From an uncultured Pelagibacteraceae bacterium (GTDB taxonomy: Bacteria; Pseudomonadota; Alphaproteobacteria; Pelagibacterales; Pelagibacteraceae): a stretch of 64,000 nucleotides of DNA. This document shows, one piece after another, positions 47,041 through 58,238 of this stretch. Within the stretch, counting starts at the first letter, position 1. Every line of letters starts with the position of its first letter. The translations under genes were made by a program, and so were the position numbers. The notes beneath the pieces are model-generated. The model searched no databases, was not told the origin of the DNA, and was given only the letters and a program-made list of their open reading frames with translations. The stretch lies in contig CACPOX010000002.1 of assembly GCA_902635665.1 (NCBI GenBank), positions 1-64,000 on the forward strand, in the 5' to 3' direction.

Positions 47041-47412
47041 ATGCCAACTATTAATCAGTTGTTGAGAAAAAAAAGAGTTAAACCAGCAGGAAGGAACAAA
47101 GTTCCTGCGTTACAAAAACAACCTTTAAAGAGAGGTGTTTGTGTTAAAGTTTACACAACAACACCTAAAAAACCAAACTCTGCATTAAGAAAAGTTGCAA
47201 GAGTAAGATTATCAAATGGTTTTGAGGTAACAGCTTATATACCAGGAGAGGGTCACAACCTTCAAGAACACTCAGTAGTACTGATTAGAGGTGGAAGGGT
47301 AAAAGATTTACCAGGTGTTCGTTACCATATACTAAGAGGAAATCTAGACACACAAGGTGTAGCTAATAGAAAGCAAAGAAGATCTTTATACGGAACAAAA
47401 AAAGGTAAATAA
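47041..47412 (+). CDS. rpsL: 30S ribosomal protein S12
   Basis: A 123-residue S12 at the decoding centre. [10 protein letters not shown] is the standard N-terminus, so I start at 47041; an in-frame extension back to 46945 would run through the structured leader. KPNSALRK and PGVRYH, the streptomycin-resistance region with KDLPGV, are present. It overlaps rpsG by one base. Confidence 0.97.
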   Translation: MPTINQLLRKKRVKPAGRNKVPALQKQPLKRGVCVKVYTTTPKKPNSALRKVARVRLSNGFEVTAYIPGEGHNLQEHSVVLIRGGRVKDLPGVRYHILRGNLDTQGVANRKQRRSLYGTKKGK

Positions 47413-47882
47413 TGTCTAGAAAAAAAACTCAACCAAAAAAAAATGTAGTTCCAGATCCAAAATTTAAATCAACTATTATTCCAAAATTAATTAACAACAT
47501 CATGTATGATGGTAAAAGAGGTATTGCTGCTAAAATAGTTTATGATGCTATTGATAAAATTAAAACAAAAACAAAAGATGAGCCAATTAATATTTTCAAC
47601 GAAGCAATTAACAATATAAAACCAACTGTTGAAGTTAGATCTAGAAGAGTTGGGGGTGCAACCTATCAAGTACCTGTTGAGGTAAAAAGTAAAAGAGCAC
47701 AAGCTTTAGCAATAAGATGGTTAGTAGAGTCAGCTAGAAAAAGAAAAGATAAACACATGGCAGATAAAATTTTTAATGAGCTTTATGATGCTTATGAAAA
47801 AAAGGGTGCTGCTGTTAAAAAAAGAGAGGATGTACATAAAATGGCAGAGTCTAATAAGGCTTTTGCTCATTTTAGGTGGTAA
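47412..47882 (+). CDS. rpsG: 30S ribosomal protein S7
   Basis: A 156-residue S7, primary binder of the 16S 3' domain. The segments NIMYDGKRGIAAKIVYDA, PTVEVRSRRVGGATYQVPVEV and MAESNKAFAHFRW are typical. It follows S12 directly, as in the str operon. In E. coli it represses str translation by binding the S12-S7 spacer, which does not exist here, consistent with control shifting to the S12 leader. Confidence 0.97.
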   Translation: MSRKKTQPKKNVVPDPKFKSTIIPKLINNIMYDGKRGIAAKIVYDAIDKIKTKTKDEPINIFNEAINNIKPTVEVRSRRVGGATYQVPVEVKSKRAQALAIRWLVESARKRKDKHMADKIFNELYDAYEKKGAAVKKREDVHKMAESNKAFAHFRW

Positions 47883-47888
47883 TAAGAT

Positions 47889-49967
47889 ATGGCTAGAACT
47901 CATACATTAGACAAATATAGAAACATTGGGATCATGGCTCATATAGATGCTGGTAAAACAACTACAACTGAAAGAGTTCTATACTATACAGGAAAGAGTC
48001 ATAAAATTGGCGAAGTGCACGATGGTGCTGCAACCATGGATTGGATGGAGCAAGAACAAGAAAGAGGAATTACAATTACATCTGCGGCTACTACTTGTTT
48101 TTGGAATGACCATAGAATTAATATTATAGACACTCCTGGTCACGTAGATTTTACTATTGAAGTAGAACGATCTTTAAAAGTTTTAGATGGTGCTGTTGCT
48201 GTTTTCGATGGTGTTGCAGGTGTAGAACCTCAATCTGAAACTGTATGGAGACAAGCTGATAAGTATAAAGTTCCACGAATTTGTTTTGTTAACAAATTAG
48301 ATAGAACAGGTGCCGATTTCTTTAGATGTGTAGATATGATTAGGGATAGATTAGGTGCGAAACCATTAGTAGTGCAAGTCCCTATAGGTGCAGAAGCTTC
48401 TTTATCTGGTGTAGTAGACCTAGTTAAAATGAAAGCTCAAGTGTGGAAAAATGAGGCATTAGGAGCTGAATGGGAATACAAAGAAATACCAGAAGACTTA
48501 AAAGAAATTTCAGAAAAATACAGAACAGAATTAGTAGAAACAGCTGTTGAACAAGATGAAAAGTTAATGGAAGCTTATTTAAACGGTGATGAAATTAAAG
48601 AAGAGGATTTAGTTAAATGTATAAGAAAAGGAACTTTAAATTTTAGTTTTGTCCCTGTTTTGACTGGTTCAGCATTTAAAAACAAAGGTGTTCAGCCATT
48701 GCTTGATGCTGTTGTAAATTATTTACCTAGTCCAGTAGATATTGGTTCTATCAAAGGAACTAAATTAGGTAGTGAAGATGAAATGGAAATGAAATTTGAA
48801 GACAGTGTTCCATTTTCTGCTCTAGCTTTTAAAGTAGCTAATGACCCATTTGTTGGTTCATTAACTTTTATTAGAATTTATTCAGGCACAATCAAAACAG
48901 GTACAGCAGTTTTTAATTCTTCTAAAGAGAAAGAGGAAAGAGTTGGAAGAATGCTTTTAATGCATGCAAATTCTCGAGAAGATATTAAAGAAGCTAATGC
49001 AGGTGATATAGTAGCTTTAGCAGGATTAAAAAATACTATCACTGGACATACTTTATGTGACAAAGAAAATTCTGTTCTTCTTGAACCAATGGAATTTCCA
49101 GATCCAGTAATTGAAATTGCAGTAGAACCAAAAACAAAAGCTGACCAAGAAAAAATGGGTGAAGCTTTAGGTAGGTTAGCTAAGGAAGATCCTTCATTTA
49201 GAGTAACATCAGACGAAGAATCGGGACAAACAATTATTAAGGGAATGGGAGAATTACATCTAGATATCATTGTAGATAGGATGAAAAGAGAATTTAAAGT
49301 AGAGGCAAATGTTGGAGCTCCACAAGTTGCTTACAGAGAAACTATTGAAGCTGCCTCAGAGGTTGAATACACACACAAAAAACAAAGTGGTGGTGCTGGA
49401 CAATTTGCAAAAGTTAAACTTTTAGTAGAACCTCAAGAGCCAGGTAAAGGAAGAGATGTTGAGAGTAAAATTAAAGGTGGTGCAATTCCAAAAGAATTTA
49501 TCCCTGGTGTTGAAAAAGGTATTGAAACAGTTTCAGATACTGGAATTTTAGCTGGTTTTCCAATGATTGATTATAAAGTAACCATCTTAGATGGATTACA
49601 TCACGATGTTGACTCAAGTGTATTGGCATTTGAATTAGCAAGTAGAGCTTGCTTTAAAGAGGCTTGTACAAAAGGTGGGTTAAAATTATTAGAGCCAGTA
49701 ATGAGAGTTGAAGTAGTAACTCCTGAAGATTACATGGGTGATGTTATTGGTGATCTAAACAGTAGAAGAGGCCAGATTAGCACTCAAGAACAGAGAGGTA
49801 ATGCAACAGTAATAACAGCAATGGTTCCTTTAGCTAATATGTTTGGCTATATAAATAATTTGAGATCAATGTCTCAAGGCAGGGCACAATATTCAATGTT
49901 TTTTGATCATTATTCTAAAGTTCCACAAAATGTACAAGACGAAGTAACAAAAAAGATTGCAGGATAG
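47889..49967 (+). CDS. fusA: Translation elongation factor G
   Basis: A 692-residue translocase GTPase. G1 is [12 protein letters not shown] at about 17-28, G2 has RGITITSA, G3 is DTPGHVDFT and G4 is NKLDRTGAD. Domains II-V follow, with the domain IV segment YRETI and [11 protein letters not shown] single fusA of standard length. It is followed by rpsJ, without the tuf gene usual at this position. Confidence 0.98.
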   Translation: MARTHTLDKYRNIGIMAHIDAGKTTTTERVLYYTGKSHKIGEVHDGAATMDWMEQEQERGITITSAATTCFWNDHRINIIDTPGHVDFTIEVERSLKVLDGAVAVFDGVAGVEPQSETVWRQADKYKVPRICFVNKLDRTGADFFRCVDMIRDRLGAKPLVVQVPIGAEASLSGVVDLVKMKAQVWKNEALGAEWEYKEIPEDLKEISEKYRTELVETAVEQDEKLMEAYLNGDEIKEEDLVKCIRKGTLNFSFVPVLTGSAFKNKGVQPLLDAVVNYLPSPVDIGSIKGTKLGSEDEMEMKFEDSVPFSALAFKVANDPFVGSLTFIRIYSGTIKTGTAVFNSSKEKEERVGRMLLMHANSREDIKEANAGDIVALAGLKNTITGHTLCDKENSVLLEPMEFPDPVIEIAVEPKTKADQEKMGEALGRLAKEDPSFRVTSDEESGQTIIKGMGELHLDIIVDRMKREFKVEANVGAPQVAYRETIEAASEVEYTHKKQSGGAGQFAKVKLLVEPQEPGKGRDVESKIKGGAIPKEFIPGVEKGIETVSDTGILAGFPMIDYKVTILDGLHHDVDSSVLAFELASRACFKEACTKGGLKLLEPVMRVEVVTPEDYMGDVIGDLNSRRGQISTQEQRGNATVITAMVPLANMFGYINNLRSMSQGRAQYSMFFDHYSKVPQNVQDEVTKKIAG

Positions 49968-49969
49968 TT

Positions 49970-50278
49970 ATGGAGAAACAAAATATTAGAATTAAATTAA
50001 GAGCATACGATAATAAAGTTTTAGATGCGTCTACTGAAGAAATCGTGAATACAGTAAAAAGAACTGGAGCCACAATTAAAGGACCAATTCCCTTACCAAC
50101 AAGAATTGAAAGATACACAGTTTTAAGATCACCTCACATTGATAAAAAAAGTAGAGAGCAATTTGAGTCAAGAACACACAAACGTTTAATTGATATAATT
50201 GAACCAACACCTCAAACAGTTGAAGCTTTGATGAAACTTGATTTAGCTTCTGGAGTAGATGTGGAGATAAAAATATAA
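49970..50278 (+). CDS. rpsJ: 30S ribosomal protein S10
   Basis: A 102-residue S10, also NusE for antitermination with Nus[16 protein letters not shown] and [19 protein letters not shown] are diagnostic. First gene of the S10 operon; it lies two bases after fusA, so the str and S10 operons are fused into one run. Confidence 0.97.
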   Translation: MEKQNIRIKLRAYDNKVLDASTEEIVNTVKRTGATIKGPIPLPTRIERYTVLRSPHIDKKSREQFESRTHKRLIDIIEPTPQTVEALMKLDLASGVDVEIKI

Positions 50279-50280
50279 TT

Positions 50281-50991
50281 ATGAGCGATATAGCTTTATT
50301 AGGAAAAAAAATTGGTATGACTAGAGAGTTTTATAAATCTGGTCAATTAGTTCCTGTAACTGTACTTAAGGTTGAAAAAGCTAGAGTCATCCAGGTTATA
50401 GAAGAAGAAAAAAGAGGATATAAGGCTATTCAGCTTGGATACGGAAAAATTAAAAATTCAAAATTAACAAAAGCAATGAAAGGTGTTTTTGCTAAAAAAA
50501 ACACTGAAGCTAAGAAAAAATTAAAAGAATTTAGAGTAAACGATACATCTGTTTATAAAGAAGGAAACGAGTTTGGGTTAGAAATATTCAAAGATATTAA
50601 GTTTGTAGATACCAGATCAAAAACTATTGGTAAAGGCTTCGCAGGTGCTATGAAAAGACATAATTTTGGTGGTTTAAGAGCCAGCCACGGTGTTTCAATA
50701 TCACATAGAGCACATGGTTCAACAGGGCATAGCCAAGACCCAGGAAAAGTTTTTAAAGGAAAAAAAATGGCTGGTCATATGGGTGACAAGTTAAGAACAA
50801 TGCTAAATATTGAAATAATAAAAACTGATTTAGAGAACGAGCTTCTGTATTTAAAAGGATCAATTCCTGGATCAAAAAATTCGGAAGTAATGGTTAAAAA
50901 ATCTGTAAAAAATATAAGTAAAATGACAATTGGTGAAAAACAAGCAGCTGCAGAAGAAGCCAAAAAAACACCTGAGAAAAAGAAAAAATAA
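50281..50991 (+). CDS. rplC: 50S ribosomal protein L3
   Basis: A 236-residue L3. GFAGAMKRHNFGGLRASHG and HRAHGSTG are typical of the loop reaching the peptidyl transferase centre. About 25 residues of Lys/Ala/Glu-rich tail extend past the E. coli length. It overlaps rplD by one base. Confidence 0.97.
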   Translation: MSDIALLGKKIGMTREFYKSGQLVPVTVLKVEKARVIQVIEEEKRGYKAIQLGYGKIKNSKLTKAMKGVFAKKNTEAKKKLKEFRVNDTSVYKEGNEFGLEIFKDIKFVDTRSKTIGKGFAGAMKRHNFGGLRASHGVSISHRAHGSTGHSQDPGKVFKGKKMAGHMGDKLRTMLNIEIIKTDLENELLYLKGSIPGSKNSEVMVKKSVKNISKMTIGEKQAAAEEAKKTPEKKKK

Positions 50992-51614
50992 TGAAATTAG
51001 ACAAAATTAGCATAGACGGAAAAAAAGAAAGCATCGAAGTTTTGGATAAGATTTTTTCTGCAAAAATTAACCATAGGCTTGTTAGCGCAGTTCTTTATAA
51101 AACCAATGCTAATTACAAAGGAAGACACGCTAAAACTAAGCAACAAAATGAAGTAAAAGGACCGACATCAAAAATATATGCTCAAAAGGGAACTGGTGGA
51201 GCAAGACATGCTAGTAGAAAGGCTCCTATATTTGTAGGTGGCGGTATTGCGCACGGACCAAAAGGTGAATTGGCTTACAAAAAAAGAAAATTAAATAAAA
51301 TTGAAAAAAAACAAAGTGTAGCTTCACTAATTACAGAAAAAAATAATAATAAAAATTTATTAATCTTAAATGATTTTAGTTCTGAAATTAAAAAAACTAA
51401 AGAAATGAACACAATAATTAATAAACTTGAAATAACAAATTCACTTATAATTTTAGATAAAATTTCGAGAGAAAAAATTGAAAAATCAGTAAGAAATATT
51501 CCAAATGTTAAAGTTACAGATATTAATCACTTCAGTGCATACGATATTATTAAATTTAAAAAAGTGGTTTTCACGGAAAGCTCTGTCAAAGAACTAGAAA
51601 AGAGATATTCATAA
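50991..51614 (+). CDS. rplD: 50S ribosomal protein L4
   Basis: A 207-residue L4 lining the exit tunnel. The extended loop has KIYAQKGTGGARHASRKAPIFVGGG in two conserved blocks. In E. coli L4 represses the S10 operon through an S10 leader; no leader precedes rpsJ here. Confidence 0.96.
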   Translation: MKLDKISIDGKKESIEVLDKIFSAKINHRLVSAVLYKTNANYKGRHAKTKQQNEVKGPTSKIYAQKGTGGARHASRKAPIFVGGGIAHGPKGELAYKKRKLNKIEKKQSVASLITEKNNNKNLLILNDFSSEIKKTKEMNTIINKLEITNSLIILDKISREKIEKSVRNIPNVKVTDINHFSAYDIIKFKKVVFTESSVKELEKRYS

Positions 51615-51615
51615 A

Positions 51616-51909
51616 ATGGAAAAAATTCATTTATACGATAAAATTCTTTCACCAGTGGTCACTGAGAAATCAACCAATCTATCTGAACAGAATAAAATTG
51701 TTTTTAAGGTACCAAATAGAGCAAATAAAAAAAATTTAAAAAAAAATATCGAAAAAATATTTAAAGTTAATGTGACTAAAATAAACATTATAAATAAACA
51801 AAACAGAACAAAAGTTACCAGAGGTAGAAAAGTAAAAGTATCTGGATACAAAAAAGCAATAATAACTTTAAAAAAAGGTCAAAGCATTGATCTAACAACA
51901 GGGATTTAA
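51616..51909 (+). CDS. rplW: 50S ribosomal protein L23
   Basis: A 97-residue L23 at the tunnel exit, where trigger factor and SRP dock. LSPVVTEKSTNLSEQNKIVFKV and GRKVKVSGYKKAIITL are standard. It lies one base after rplD and three before rplB. Confidence 0.95.
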   Translation: MEKIHLYDKILSPVVTEKSTNLSEQNKIVFKVPNRANKKNLKKNIEKIFKVNVTKINIINKQNRTKVTRGRKVKVSGYKKAIITLKKGQSIDLTTGI

Positions 51910-51912
51910 TAA

Positions 51913-52752
51913 ATGGCATTAAAAACATTTAAACCATATACAAAATCTACAAGAGGCACGATTTTAGTTGATAGAACTGGTTTATGGAAAGGTAAGCCGT
52001 TTAAGGCCTTAGTTTCACCTAAAAATGCCATGAAAGGTAGAAATAACAATGGTCACATTACATCTATTAATAGAGCTGGCGGACATAAAAAAATGTATAG
52101 ACATGTTGATTTTTATAGAAAAAAATTCGACATGGAGGCTACAGTTGAAAGAATAGAATATGATCCTAATAGATCTTGTTACATCATGTTAGTTAAATTT
52201 GTGGACAGTACTCACTCATATTTTTTGGCACCACAAAAAATTAAAGTTGGAGATAAGGTTGAAAGTGGTTCTAAAAAAGAAATTAAAGTAGGTAATTGTA
52301 TGCCATTACAAGATATACCGGTAGGCATCAATATACATAATGTTGAGATACAGCCAGGTGGCGGTGGAAAAATCGCTAGAGCAGCTGGTTCATCTGTTAC
52401 TATCAGCGGTTTAGATGGTAACTATAGTTTAATAAAATTAGCTTCAGGTGAAGTTAGAAAAATAGATTCAAGAGCTTTAGCTACAATTGGAATTTTAAGT
52501 AATCCAGATCAAAAAAATATTAAAATTGGCAAAGCTGGTAGATCAAGATGGTTGGGTAGAAGACCTCATACTAGAGGTGTTGTTAAAAACCCAGTTGATC
52601 ACCCACATGGAGGTGGTGAAGGAAAATCTGCCGGGGGAAGACATCCAGTATCACCTACAGGACAATCTGCTAAAGGTTTAAAAACTCGAGATAACAAGAG
52701 AACAGATAAATTTATTGTAAAGAGAAGAAATAAGAGGAAGGATACTAAGTAA
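51913..52752 (+). CDS. rplB: 50S ribosomal protein L2
   Basis: A 279-residue L2. [20 protein letters not shown], the [24 protein letters not shown] region (peptidyl transferase-associated His) and the basic C-terminus are complete. It overlaps rpsS by one base. Confidence 0.98.
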   Translation: MALKTFKPYTKSTRGTILVDRTGLWKGKPFKALVSPKNAMKGRNNNGHITSINRAGGHKKMYRHVDFYRKKFDMEATVERIEYDPNRSCYIMLVKFVDSTHSYFLAPQKIKVGDKVESGSKKEIKVGNCMPLQDIPVGINIHNVEIQPGGGGKIARAAGSSVTISGLDGNYSLIKLASGEVRKIDSRALATIGILSNPDQKNIKIGKAGRSRWLGRRPHTRGVVKNPVDHPHGGGEGKSAGGRHPVSPTGQSAKGLKTRDNKRTDKFIVKRRNKRKDTK

Positions 52753-53048
52753 TGGCTAGAGCAGTTTGGAAAGGACCGTTTGTAGAAGAAAGTTTGATGA
52801 AGAAAGTAGACAAGTATAAAGACGATCCTAAAAAAATTCCTATTAAAACTTGGTCAAGAAAATCTACAATTTTACCTGATTTTGTAGGAGTGAGCTTCCA
52901 GATTTATAATGGCAAAAAATTTATACCAATTACAGTATCAGAAGATATGGTTGGACATAAACTAGGTGAATTTGCACCAACAAGAACATTCTTTGGTCAT
53001 ACACCAGCTGACAAGAAGGCGAAACCTGCAACAGCAGAGAAGAAATAA
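52752..53048 (+). CDS. rpsS: 30S ribosomal protein S19
   Basis: A 98-residue S19. [30 protein letters not shown] and [16 protein letters not shown] match. A Lys/Ala-rich tail ends the protein. Confidence 0.97.
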   Translation: MARAVWKGPFVEESLMKKVDKYKDDPKKIPIKTWSRKSTILPDFVGVSFQIYNGKKFIPITVSEDMVGHKLGEFAPTRTFFGHTPADKKAKPATAEKK

Positions 53049-53050
53049 TT

Positions 53051-53449
53051 ATGAGTAAGAAAAAAAAAATTGATAAAACTAACGAAAAAACAGTGAAGTC
53101 TATTAACAACGGTATTAGATCAAGTGTTAGAAAGCTAAATCCAATACTTAGAAGCATTGTTGGTAAAAAAGCTGAGGTTGCTATAAGAGATTTACAGTTT
53201 TCTGAAAAGAGGGTTACTAGAGATGTTAGAAAAACTATTAGCTCTGCAATTGCAAATGCTGAAAATAACTTTCAATACGATATTGATAAACTTATTGTTA
53301 AAGAGGCTTATTGTGGAAAAAAAATAGTTATGAAAAGATTTAGACCAAGAGCCAAGGGAAGGGCAGCACCAATATTAAAACCTTGGTCAACTGTAACAAT
53401 AATTTTATCAGAAGCAAAACAAATGGAGAAACATGGGGCAAAAAGTTAA
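53051..53449 (+). CDS. rplV: 50S ribosomal protein L22
   Basis: A 132-residue L22. The tunnel beta-hairpin region [21 protein letters not shown] is present. About 20 Lys-rich residues ([16 protein letters not shown]) extend the N-terminus relative to E. coli L22. The 3' end overlaps rpsC by 17 bases, the largest overlap in the ribosomal cluster. Confidence 0.95.
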   Translation: MSKKKKIDKTNEKTVKSINNGIRSSVRKLNPILRSIVGKKAEVAIRDLQFSEKRVTRDVRKTISSAIANAENNFQYDIDKLIVKEAYCGKKIVMKRFRPRAKGRAAPILKPWSTVTIILSEAKQMEKHGAKS

Positions 53450-54113
53450 TCCGGTAGGTTTTAGATTAGGTGTCAACAGAGGATGGGACTCTGTATGGTA
53501 TGCTAAGAAAAAAGACTTTGGAAATTATTTAATCGAAGATTTTAAAATCAGAGAATATATTAAGAAAAATGTGATTAATTCTGGTGTATCTAAGGTGATG
53601 ATCGAAAGAACATCAAATAAATGTTATGTTACAATTTACACTTCTAGACCAGGATTTGTTATCGGAAAAAAAGGAAGTGATATAGATAAAATTAAAAACA
53701 ATCTTTCAAAGTTAACAACCAATGAAGTTAACCTTAACATTAAAGAAGTAAAAAAACCTGAGACAAATGCATATCTTGTTGCAGAAAACATTGCCCAGCA
53801 GCTTGTTAAAAGAATTTCTTATAGACGAGCCATGAAAAGAGCAATGCAATCATGTATTAGATTAGGTGCTAAAGGAATTAAAGTTTCTGTGAGTGGAAGA
53901 CTTGGTGGAAATGAAATAGCAAGAACAGAGTGGTTAAGAGATGGAAGTATTCCATCACATACTTTGAGAGCTGACATAGATTATGCTGAGGCAGAAGCTC
54001 TTACAACTTATGGAATTATTGGAATTAAAGTTTGGATTTATAAAGGTGAAGTTTTTGCTAGAGAATTTAACCAAGAGACAAACAAGGTAACACCAAAGGA
54101 AGGTAAACAATAA
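53433..54113 (+). CDS. rpsC: 30S ribosomal protein S3
   Basis: A 226-residue S3 at the mRNA entry channel. [19 protein letters not shown] is the normal N-terminus, which fixes the start within the end of rplV. The KH motif [12 protein letters not shown] and the C-terminal [12 protein letters not shown] are present. Confidence 0.97.
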   Translation: MGQKVNPVGFRLGVNRGWDSVWYAKKKDFGNYLIEDFKIREYIKKNVINSGVSKVMIERTSNKCYVTIYTSRPGFVIGKKGSDIDKIKNNLSKLTTNEVNLNIKEVKKPETNAYLVAENIAQQLVKRISYRRAMKRAMQSCIRLGAKGIKVSVSGRLGGNEIARTEWLRDGSIPSHTLRADIDYAEAEALTTYGIIGIKVWIYKGEVFAREFNQETNKVTPKEGKQ

Positions 54114-54523
54114 TGCTTCAGCCAGTAAGAACAAAGTGGAGAAAAGCTCACAAAGGTAGGATTCATGGTAATGCTACTAGAGCAAGCACTATTAATTATG
54201 GTGCATACGCATTGAAAGCTTTACAACCGGAAAGGGTTACTGGAAAACAAATAGAGGCTGCTAGAGTTGCTTTAACAAGACATATGAAAAGACAAGGAAG
54301 AGTTTGGACAAGAATATTTCCAAATATACCTGTTTCAAAAAAACCAATTGAAGTCAGAATGGGTAAAGGAAAAGGTTCACCTGAATACTTTGCTTGTAGA
54401 GTAAAACCAGGAAGAATATTATTTGAAGTTGATGGTGTTTCCGAACAAATTGCAAAAGAAGCTTTGTACAAAGCATCAGCAAAATTACCAATTAAGACTA
54501 AAACTATTAAGAGATTTGCATAA
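54113..54523 (+). CDS. rplP: 50S ribosomal protein L16
   Basis: A 136-residue L16 near the A-site. [14 protein letters not shown], the arginine-rich [16 protein letters not shown] and [19 protein letters not shown] are diagnostic. Overlaps rpsC and rpmC by one base. Confidence 0.97.
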   Translation: MLQPVRTKWRKAHKGRIHGNATRASTINYGAYALKALQPERVTGKQIEAARVALTRHMKRQGRVWTRIFPNIPVSKKPIEVRMGKGKGSPEYFACRVKPGRILFEVDGVSEQIAKEALYKASAKLPIKTKTIKRFA

Positions 54524-54714
54524 TGAAAAAACAAGAAATTAAAAAATTATCAAAGGACGAAATTGTGAAGAACATTAATAAACTAAAAAAGGATCTTTTT
54601 AATTTCAGATTTCAGAAAATGAATTCGCAGGTAACAAACCCATCTAAAATTGGAGAAACTAGAAAAACAATTGCAAGATTAAAAACGATTTTAAAAGGAA
54701 AAGCAAATGCCTAA
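54523..54714 (+). CDS. rpmC: 50S ribosomal protein L29
   Basis: A 63-residue two-helix L29 with [17 protein letters not shown] and [13 protein letters not shown]. The end overlaps rpsQ by eight bases. Confidence 0.94.
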   Translation: MKKQEIKKLSKDEIVKNINKLKKDLFNFRFQKMNSQVTNPSKIGETRKTIARLKTILKGKANA

Positions 54715-54943
54715 AAAAATACTTACCGGTGTAGTTATAAGCGACAAACCAAATAAAACAGTCACTGTTATGGTAGAACGTAAATTTTCACACCCAGTTC
54801 TTAAAAAAGTAATTAGAGTTAGAAAAAACTATAACGCTCACGATGAAAACAATAAGTATAAAACTGGTGACAAAGTTTCAATTATTGAGAGTAAACCGTT
54901 TTCTAAAAATAAAAAATTTCAAGTTATGGAGAGTAATAAGTAA
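54707..54943 (+). CDS. rpsQ: 30S ribosomal protein S17
   Basis: A 78-residue OB-fold S17. [24 protein letters not shown] and [25 protein letters not shown] match. Overlaps rpmC by eight bases and rplN by one. Confidence 0.95.
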   Translation: MPKKILTGVVISDKPNKTVTVMVERKFSHPVLKKVIRVRKNYNAHDENNKYKTGDKVSIIESKPFSKNKKFQVMESNK

Positions 54944-55311
54944 TGATTGGTGTTCAAACAGAATTGCAAGTTGCTGACAATACCGGTGCAAAAAGAATTG
55001 AATGCATTAAAGTTTTAGGTGGATCAAAAAGAAGATACGCCAGTATTGGTGATACGATTGTAATTGCAGTTAAAGAAGCGATACCTAAAGGAAAAGTTAA
55101 AAAGGGATCTGTTCATAAAGCGGTAGTTGTAAGGGTTAAAAAAGGAATACATAGAAACGATGGTTCTAAAGTAAGATTTGACAATAATGCAGCTGTATTA
55201 GTTGACGACAAAGGAGAACCAGTTGGAACAAGAATTTTTGGTCCAGTTACAAGAGAATTAAGAAGTAGGGGTCAAATGAAAATTATTTCTTTGGCACCGG
55301 AGGTTTTATAA
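54943..55311 (+). CDS. rplN: 50S ribosomal protein L14
   Basis: A 122-residue L14. The N-terminus [20 protein letters not shown] and the late [13 protein letters not shown] are canonical. First gene of the spc segment. Confidence 0.97.
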   Translation: MIGVQTELQVADNTGAKRIECIKVLGGSKRRYASIGDTIVIAVKEAIPKGKVKKGSVHKAVVVRVKKGIHRNDGSKVRFDNNAAVLVDDKGEPVGTRIFGPVTRELRSRGQMKIISLAPEVL

Positions 55312-55556
55312 TGATTAAAAAAGGTTTGAAAGTAAGAGTTTTAGCAGGAAGAGATAAAAAAAAAGAGGGTGAAGTTATTGAAATTGATAGAGCTAATAAC
55401 AGGGCAAAAGTTAAAGAAATAAACATGGTTAAAAAACACGTTAAAACAACAAAAGAAAAAAAAGGTGGAATTTTTTCAAAAGAAAGTTTTATTCATATTT
55501 CTAACTTAAAACTTATAGATGAAAAAGCTGCTAAGAAAAAAGAGGCTAAAAAATAA
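55311..55556 (+). CDS. rplX: 50S ribosomal protein L24
   Basis: An 81-residue L24, shorter than E. coli (104). The KOW motif [19 protein letters not shown] is at the N-terminus, followed by [10 protein letters not shown]; the C-terminal part is reduced to a Lys/Ala tail. Confidence 0.93.
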   Translation: MIKKGLKVRVLAGRDKKKEGEVIEIDRANNRAKVKEINMVKKHVKTTKEKKGGIFSKESFIHISNLKLIDEKAAKKKEAKK

Positions 55557-56110
55557 TGATACCAAGATTGAAAAAAATATTTAATAAAGAAATTCAGCCT
55601 GCGCTTAAGGATCATTTTGGTTTCAAAAATATTTATATGACTCCAAGAATTGACAAAGTTGTTTTAAATATGGGTCTTGGTTTAGATGCTACAGATTCTA
55701 AAATATTAAAATCATGTGAAGAGGATATGGCTAAAATTACTGGACAAAAACCAGTTATAACAAAATTTAAAAAATCAGTTGCTAATTTTAAAACAAGAAA
55801 AGGATCAAATGCTGGATTAAAAGTAACATTAAGAAAAAATAGAATGTATGAATTTTTAGATAGATTAGTGAATATTGCATTACCTAGAATTAAAGATTTT
55901 AGAGGTTTATCACTAAAAGGCTTTGATAAATTTGGAAATTATACCTTTGGTATTAAAGAGCATATAATTTTTCCAGAAGTAAGCTTTGATAGAGCAGATA
56001 AAGTTAGAGGCTTAGATATAGTAATAGTAATTAAAGCTATTAATAAAGATCATAGCTTTGCGTTACTGGAAAAGATGAATTTTCCATTTATTAAAAAAGG
56101 AGATAATTAA
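55556..56110 (+). CDS. rplE: 50S ribosomal protein L5
   Basis: A 184-residue L5 contacting 5S rRNA. [13 protein letters not shown] [34 protein letters not shown] and [17 protein letters not shown] are standard. Confidence 0.97.
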   Translation: MIPRLKKIFNKEIQPALKDHFGFKNIYMTPRIDKVVLNMGLGLDATDSKILKSCEEDMAKITGQKPVITKFKKSVANFKTRKGSNAGLKVTLRKNRMYEFLDRLVNIALPRIKDFRGLSLKGFDKFGNYTFGIKEHIIFPEVSFDRADKVRGLDIVIVIKAINKDHSFALLEKMNFPFIKKGDN

Positions 56111-56112
56111 AT

Positions 56113-56418
56113 ATGGCAAAGTTAAGCGCTGTAAATAAAAATAAAAAAAGAATTAAGCTTTCAGATAAACTTTATAAGAAAAGACAAGCATTAAAGAAAA
56201 TTGTAATGGATAAAAAGTTACCATTAGAAGAAAGATTTAAAGCCCAGCAAAAATTATCTAAATTGCCAAGAAATTCAGCTAAAACTAGAATTATGAATAG
56301 ATGTGAGATTACTGGTAGACCTCATGGTGTTTACAGAAAATTAAAAATTTCAAGAATTGCATTAAGACAATTAGGATTACAAGGAAAGATACCTGGCTTA
56401 GTTAAATCTAGCTGGTAG
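56113..56418 (+). CDS. rpsN: 30S ribosomal protein S14
   Basis: A 101-residue S14 of the long, zinc-independent type. Only one Cys ([15 protein letters not shown]) is present instead of the CxxC pairs of the short form. [13 protein letters not shown] and [15 protein letters not shown] are canonical. Confidence 0.96.
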   Translation: MAKLSAVNKNKKRIKLSDKLYKKRQALKKIVMDKKLPLEERFKAQQKLSKLPRNSAKTRIMNRCEITGRPHGVYRKLKISRIALRQLGLQGKIPGLVKSSW

Positions 56419-56429
56419 AAAGGAAAATT

Positions 56430-56825
56430 ATGAGTTTAAGTGACCCAATAGGCGATATGATTGCAAGAGTGAAGAACGCTCAAGCTAGAAATCATAAAAA
56501 AGTAGAATTACCCTCATCTAATTTTAAAACAAAAATTGCAGATATACTTAAAAATGAAGGTTTCATAAAAGATTTTAAAGTAAGTTCTGAAGAAAAAAAA
56601 CCAATGCTATCATTAGAACTTAAATATCATTCTGGTAATCCGGTAATTAGTGCTTTTGAAAGAGTATCAAAACCAGGAAGAAGAATTTTCTCTTCTGCTG
56701 ATAGCTTACCAAAAATAAATAACGGTTTAGGTATTGCTATTATATCAACTCCAAAAGGAGTAATGACCGATATAGATGCAAGAAAACAAAAAGTTGGCGG
56801 TGAAATAATTTGTAAGGTATTTTAA
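56430..56825 (+). CDS. rpsH: 30S ribosomal protein S8
   Basis: A 131-residue S8, the classical spc-operon repressor in E. coli. DPIGDMIARVKNAQARNHKKV and the C-terminal ISTPKGVMTDIDARKQKVGGEIICKVF match. It is preceded by AGAAAGGAAAATT, one of the clearer SD-like sequences in the cluster. Confidence 0.97.
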   Translation: MSLSDPIGDMIARVKNAQARNHKKVELPSSNFKTKIADILKNEGFIKDFKVSSEEKKPMLSLELKYHSGNPVISAFERVSKPGRRIFSSADSLPKINNGLGIAIISTPKGVMTDIDARKQKVGGEIICKVF

Positions 56826-57364
56826 TGTCTAAAATAGGTAAAATAAACATATCCATCCCTGAAAAAGTAAAAGTTGCTTTAGCTGGTAATATTATAAATA
56901 TAGAGGGACCACTAGGTAAAAAATCAATCAATGTTGATCTAGAGATATTTAATTTAGACATAATTGAGGGAAAAGAAATTTCTATTAAACCAAAAAAAGT
57001 AGACCAAAACTCAAAAAGACTTTGGGGAATGAATAGAAGTTTAATCAATAACGCTGTAATTGGATCAAGTACAGGTTATGAAAAAACCCTAGAACTAGTT
57101 GGCGTAGGATATAGAGCAGCATTAAAAGGAAATCAGTTAAATTTACAATTGGGTTATAGTCATGATATCAATTTTGACATACCAGATGGTATTAAAATTT
57201 CTGTTGAAAAACAAACAACATTAAAAATCACAGGGTCTGACAAACAATTAGTAGGTGAAGTTGCATCTAAAATCAAAACGTTAAGAAAAATTGAACCATA
57301 TAAAGGAAAAGGTGTTCGAGAAAAAGGACAGTATGTTCTTAAAAAAGAAGGAAAGAAAAAGTAA
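56825..57364 (+). CDS. rplF: 50S ribosomal protein L6
   Basis: A 179-residue L6 with two repeats. [19 protein letters not shown] in the first and [23 protein letters not shown] and [15 protein letters not shown] in the second are diagnostic. Confidence 0.97.
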   Translation: MSKIGKINISIPEKVKVALAGNIINIEGPLGKKSINVDLEIFNLDIIEGKEISIKPKKVDQNSKRLWGMNRSLINNAVIGSSTGYEKTLELVGVGYRAALKGNQLNLQLGYSHDINFDIPDGIKISVEKQTTLKITGSDKQLVGEVASKIKTLRKIEPYKGKGVREKGQYVLKKEGKKK

Positions 57365-57720
57365 TGAAACTAAACACTAATATCAGAAAAAGATTTAGAG
57401 TTAGCAACAAAGTTAAAAGAGTTGCTTCAAAAGATAGATTTAGATTAAGTATTTCAAGATCATCAAAAAATATTTCAGCTCAAATAATAGATGATACAAA
57501 AAAAATAACTTTGCTATCAGCCTCATCTATAGAAAAAGATCTTAAATCAGGTGATAAAGTTAATAAAACTCAGCTTTCTAAATTAGTTGCTCAAAAATTA
57601 GCTAAAAAAGCTCAAGAGAAAAAAATTACTAAAATTTACTTTGATAGAGGGTCATATAAATATCATGGTAGAATTAAAGTTTTTGCAGAAACTTTAAGAG
57701 AAAACGGGATGGAATTTTAA
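57364..57720 (+). CDS. rplR: 50S ribosomal protein L18
   Basis: A 118-residue 5S rRNA-binding L18. [20 protein letters not shown] and [26 protein letters not shown] are standard. Confidence 0.96.
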   Translation: MKLNTNIRKRFRVSNKVKRVASKDRFRLSISRSSKNISAQIIDDTKKITLLSASSIEKDLKSGDKVNKTQLSKLVAQKLAKKAQEKKITKIYFDRGSYKYHGRIKVFAETLRENGMEF

Positions 57721-57722
57721 TT

Positions 57723-58238
57723 ATGGAAAATTTTAAAGATAAAAAAACTGACGATATATTAGAAAAATTAGTTCACATAAACCGAATTACTAAAGTTGTT
57801 AAAGGTGGAAGAAGATTTGGATTTTCAGCTCTTGTAGTTGTTGGTAATCAAGCAGGTAAAATTGGTGTAGCTCACGCAAAAGCTAAACAGGTACCTGATG
57901 CTATTAAAAAAGCCAATGAGATGGCAAGAAGAAAACTTACTCATATACCGTTAAGAGAAGGTAGAACGATACATCATGATGTTAAGGCAAAAGATGGATC
58001 CGGAAGAATAGTTTTAAGAGCTGCTTCTAAAGGAACAGGTATTATTGCAGGAGGTCCTGTTAGAGCTGTATGTGAAGTTTTAGGAGTAAAAGATATTGTT
58101 GCAAAATCTATGGGAACTTCTAATGCGCATAATGTTATTAGAGCTACAATGAAAGCATTGATGAAACAAAGTTCACCAAAACAAATATCAGCAATTAGAA
58201 ATAAAAAAATTTCTGAAATAGTAGAAAAAAGAGGATAA
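57723..58238 (+). CDS. rpsE: 30S ribosomal protein S5
   Basis: A 171-residue S5. The N-terminal dsRBD-like part has RITKVVKGGRRFGFSALVVVG; GSGRIVLRAASKGTGIIAGGPVRAV and MGTSNAHNVIRAT follow. The next gene is rplO: the rpmD (L30) gene normally found here is absent, with only a one-base overlap between rpsE and rplO. Confidence 0.97.
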   Translation: MENFKDKKTDDILEKLVHINRITKVVKGGRRFGFSALVVVGNQAGKIGVAHAKAKQVPDAIKKANEMARRKLTHIPLREGRTIHHDVKAKDGSGRIVLRAASKGTGIIAGGPVRAVCEVLGVKDIVAKSMGTSNAHNVIRATMKALMKQSSPKQISAIRNKKISEIVEKRG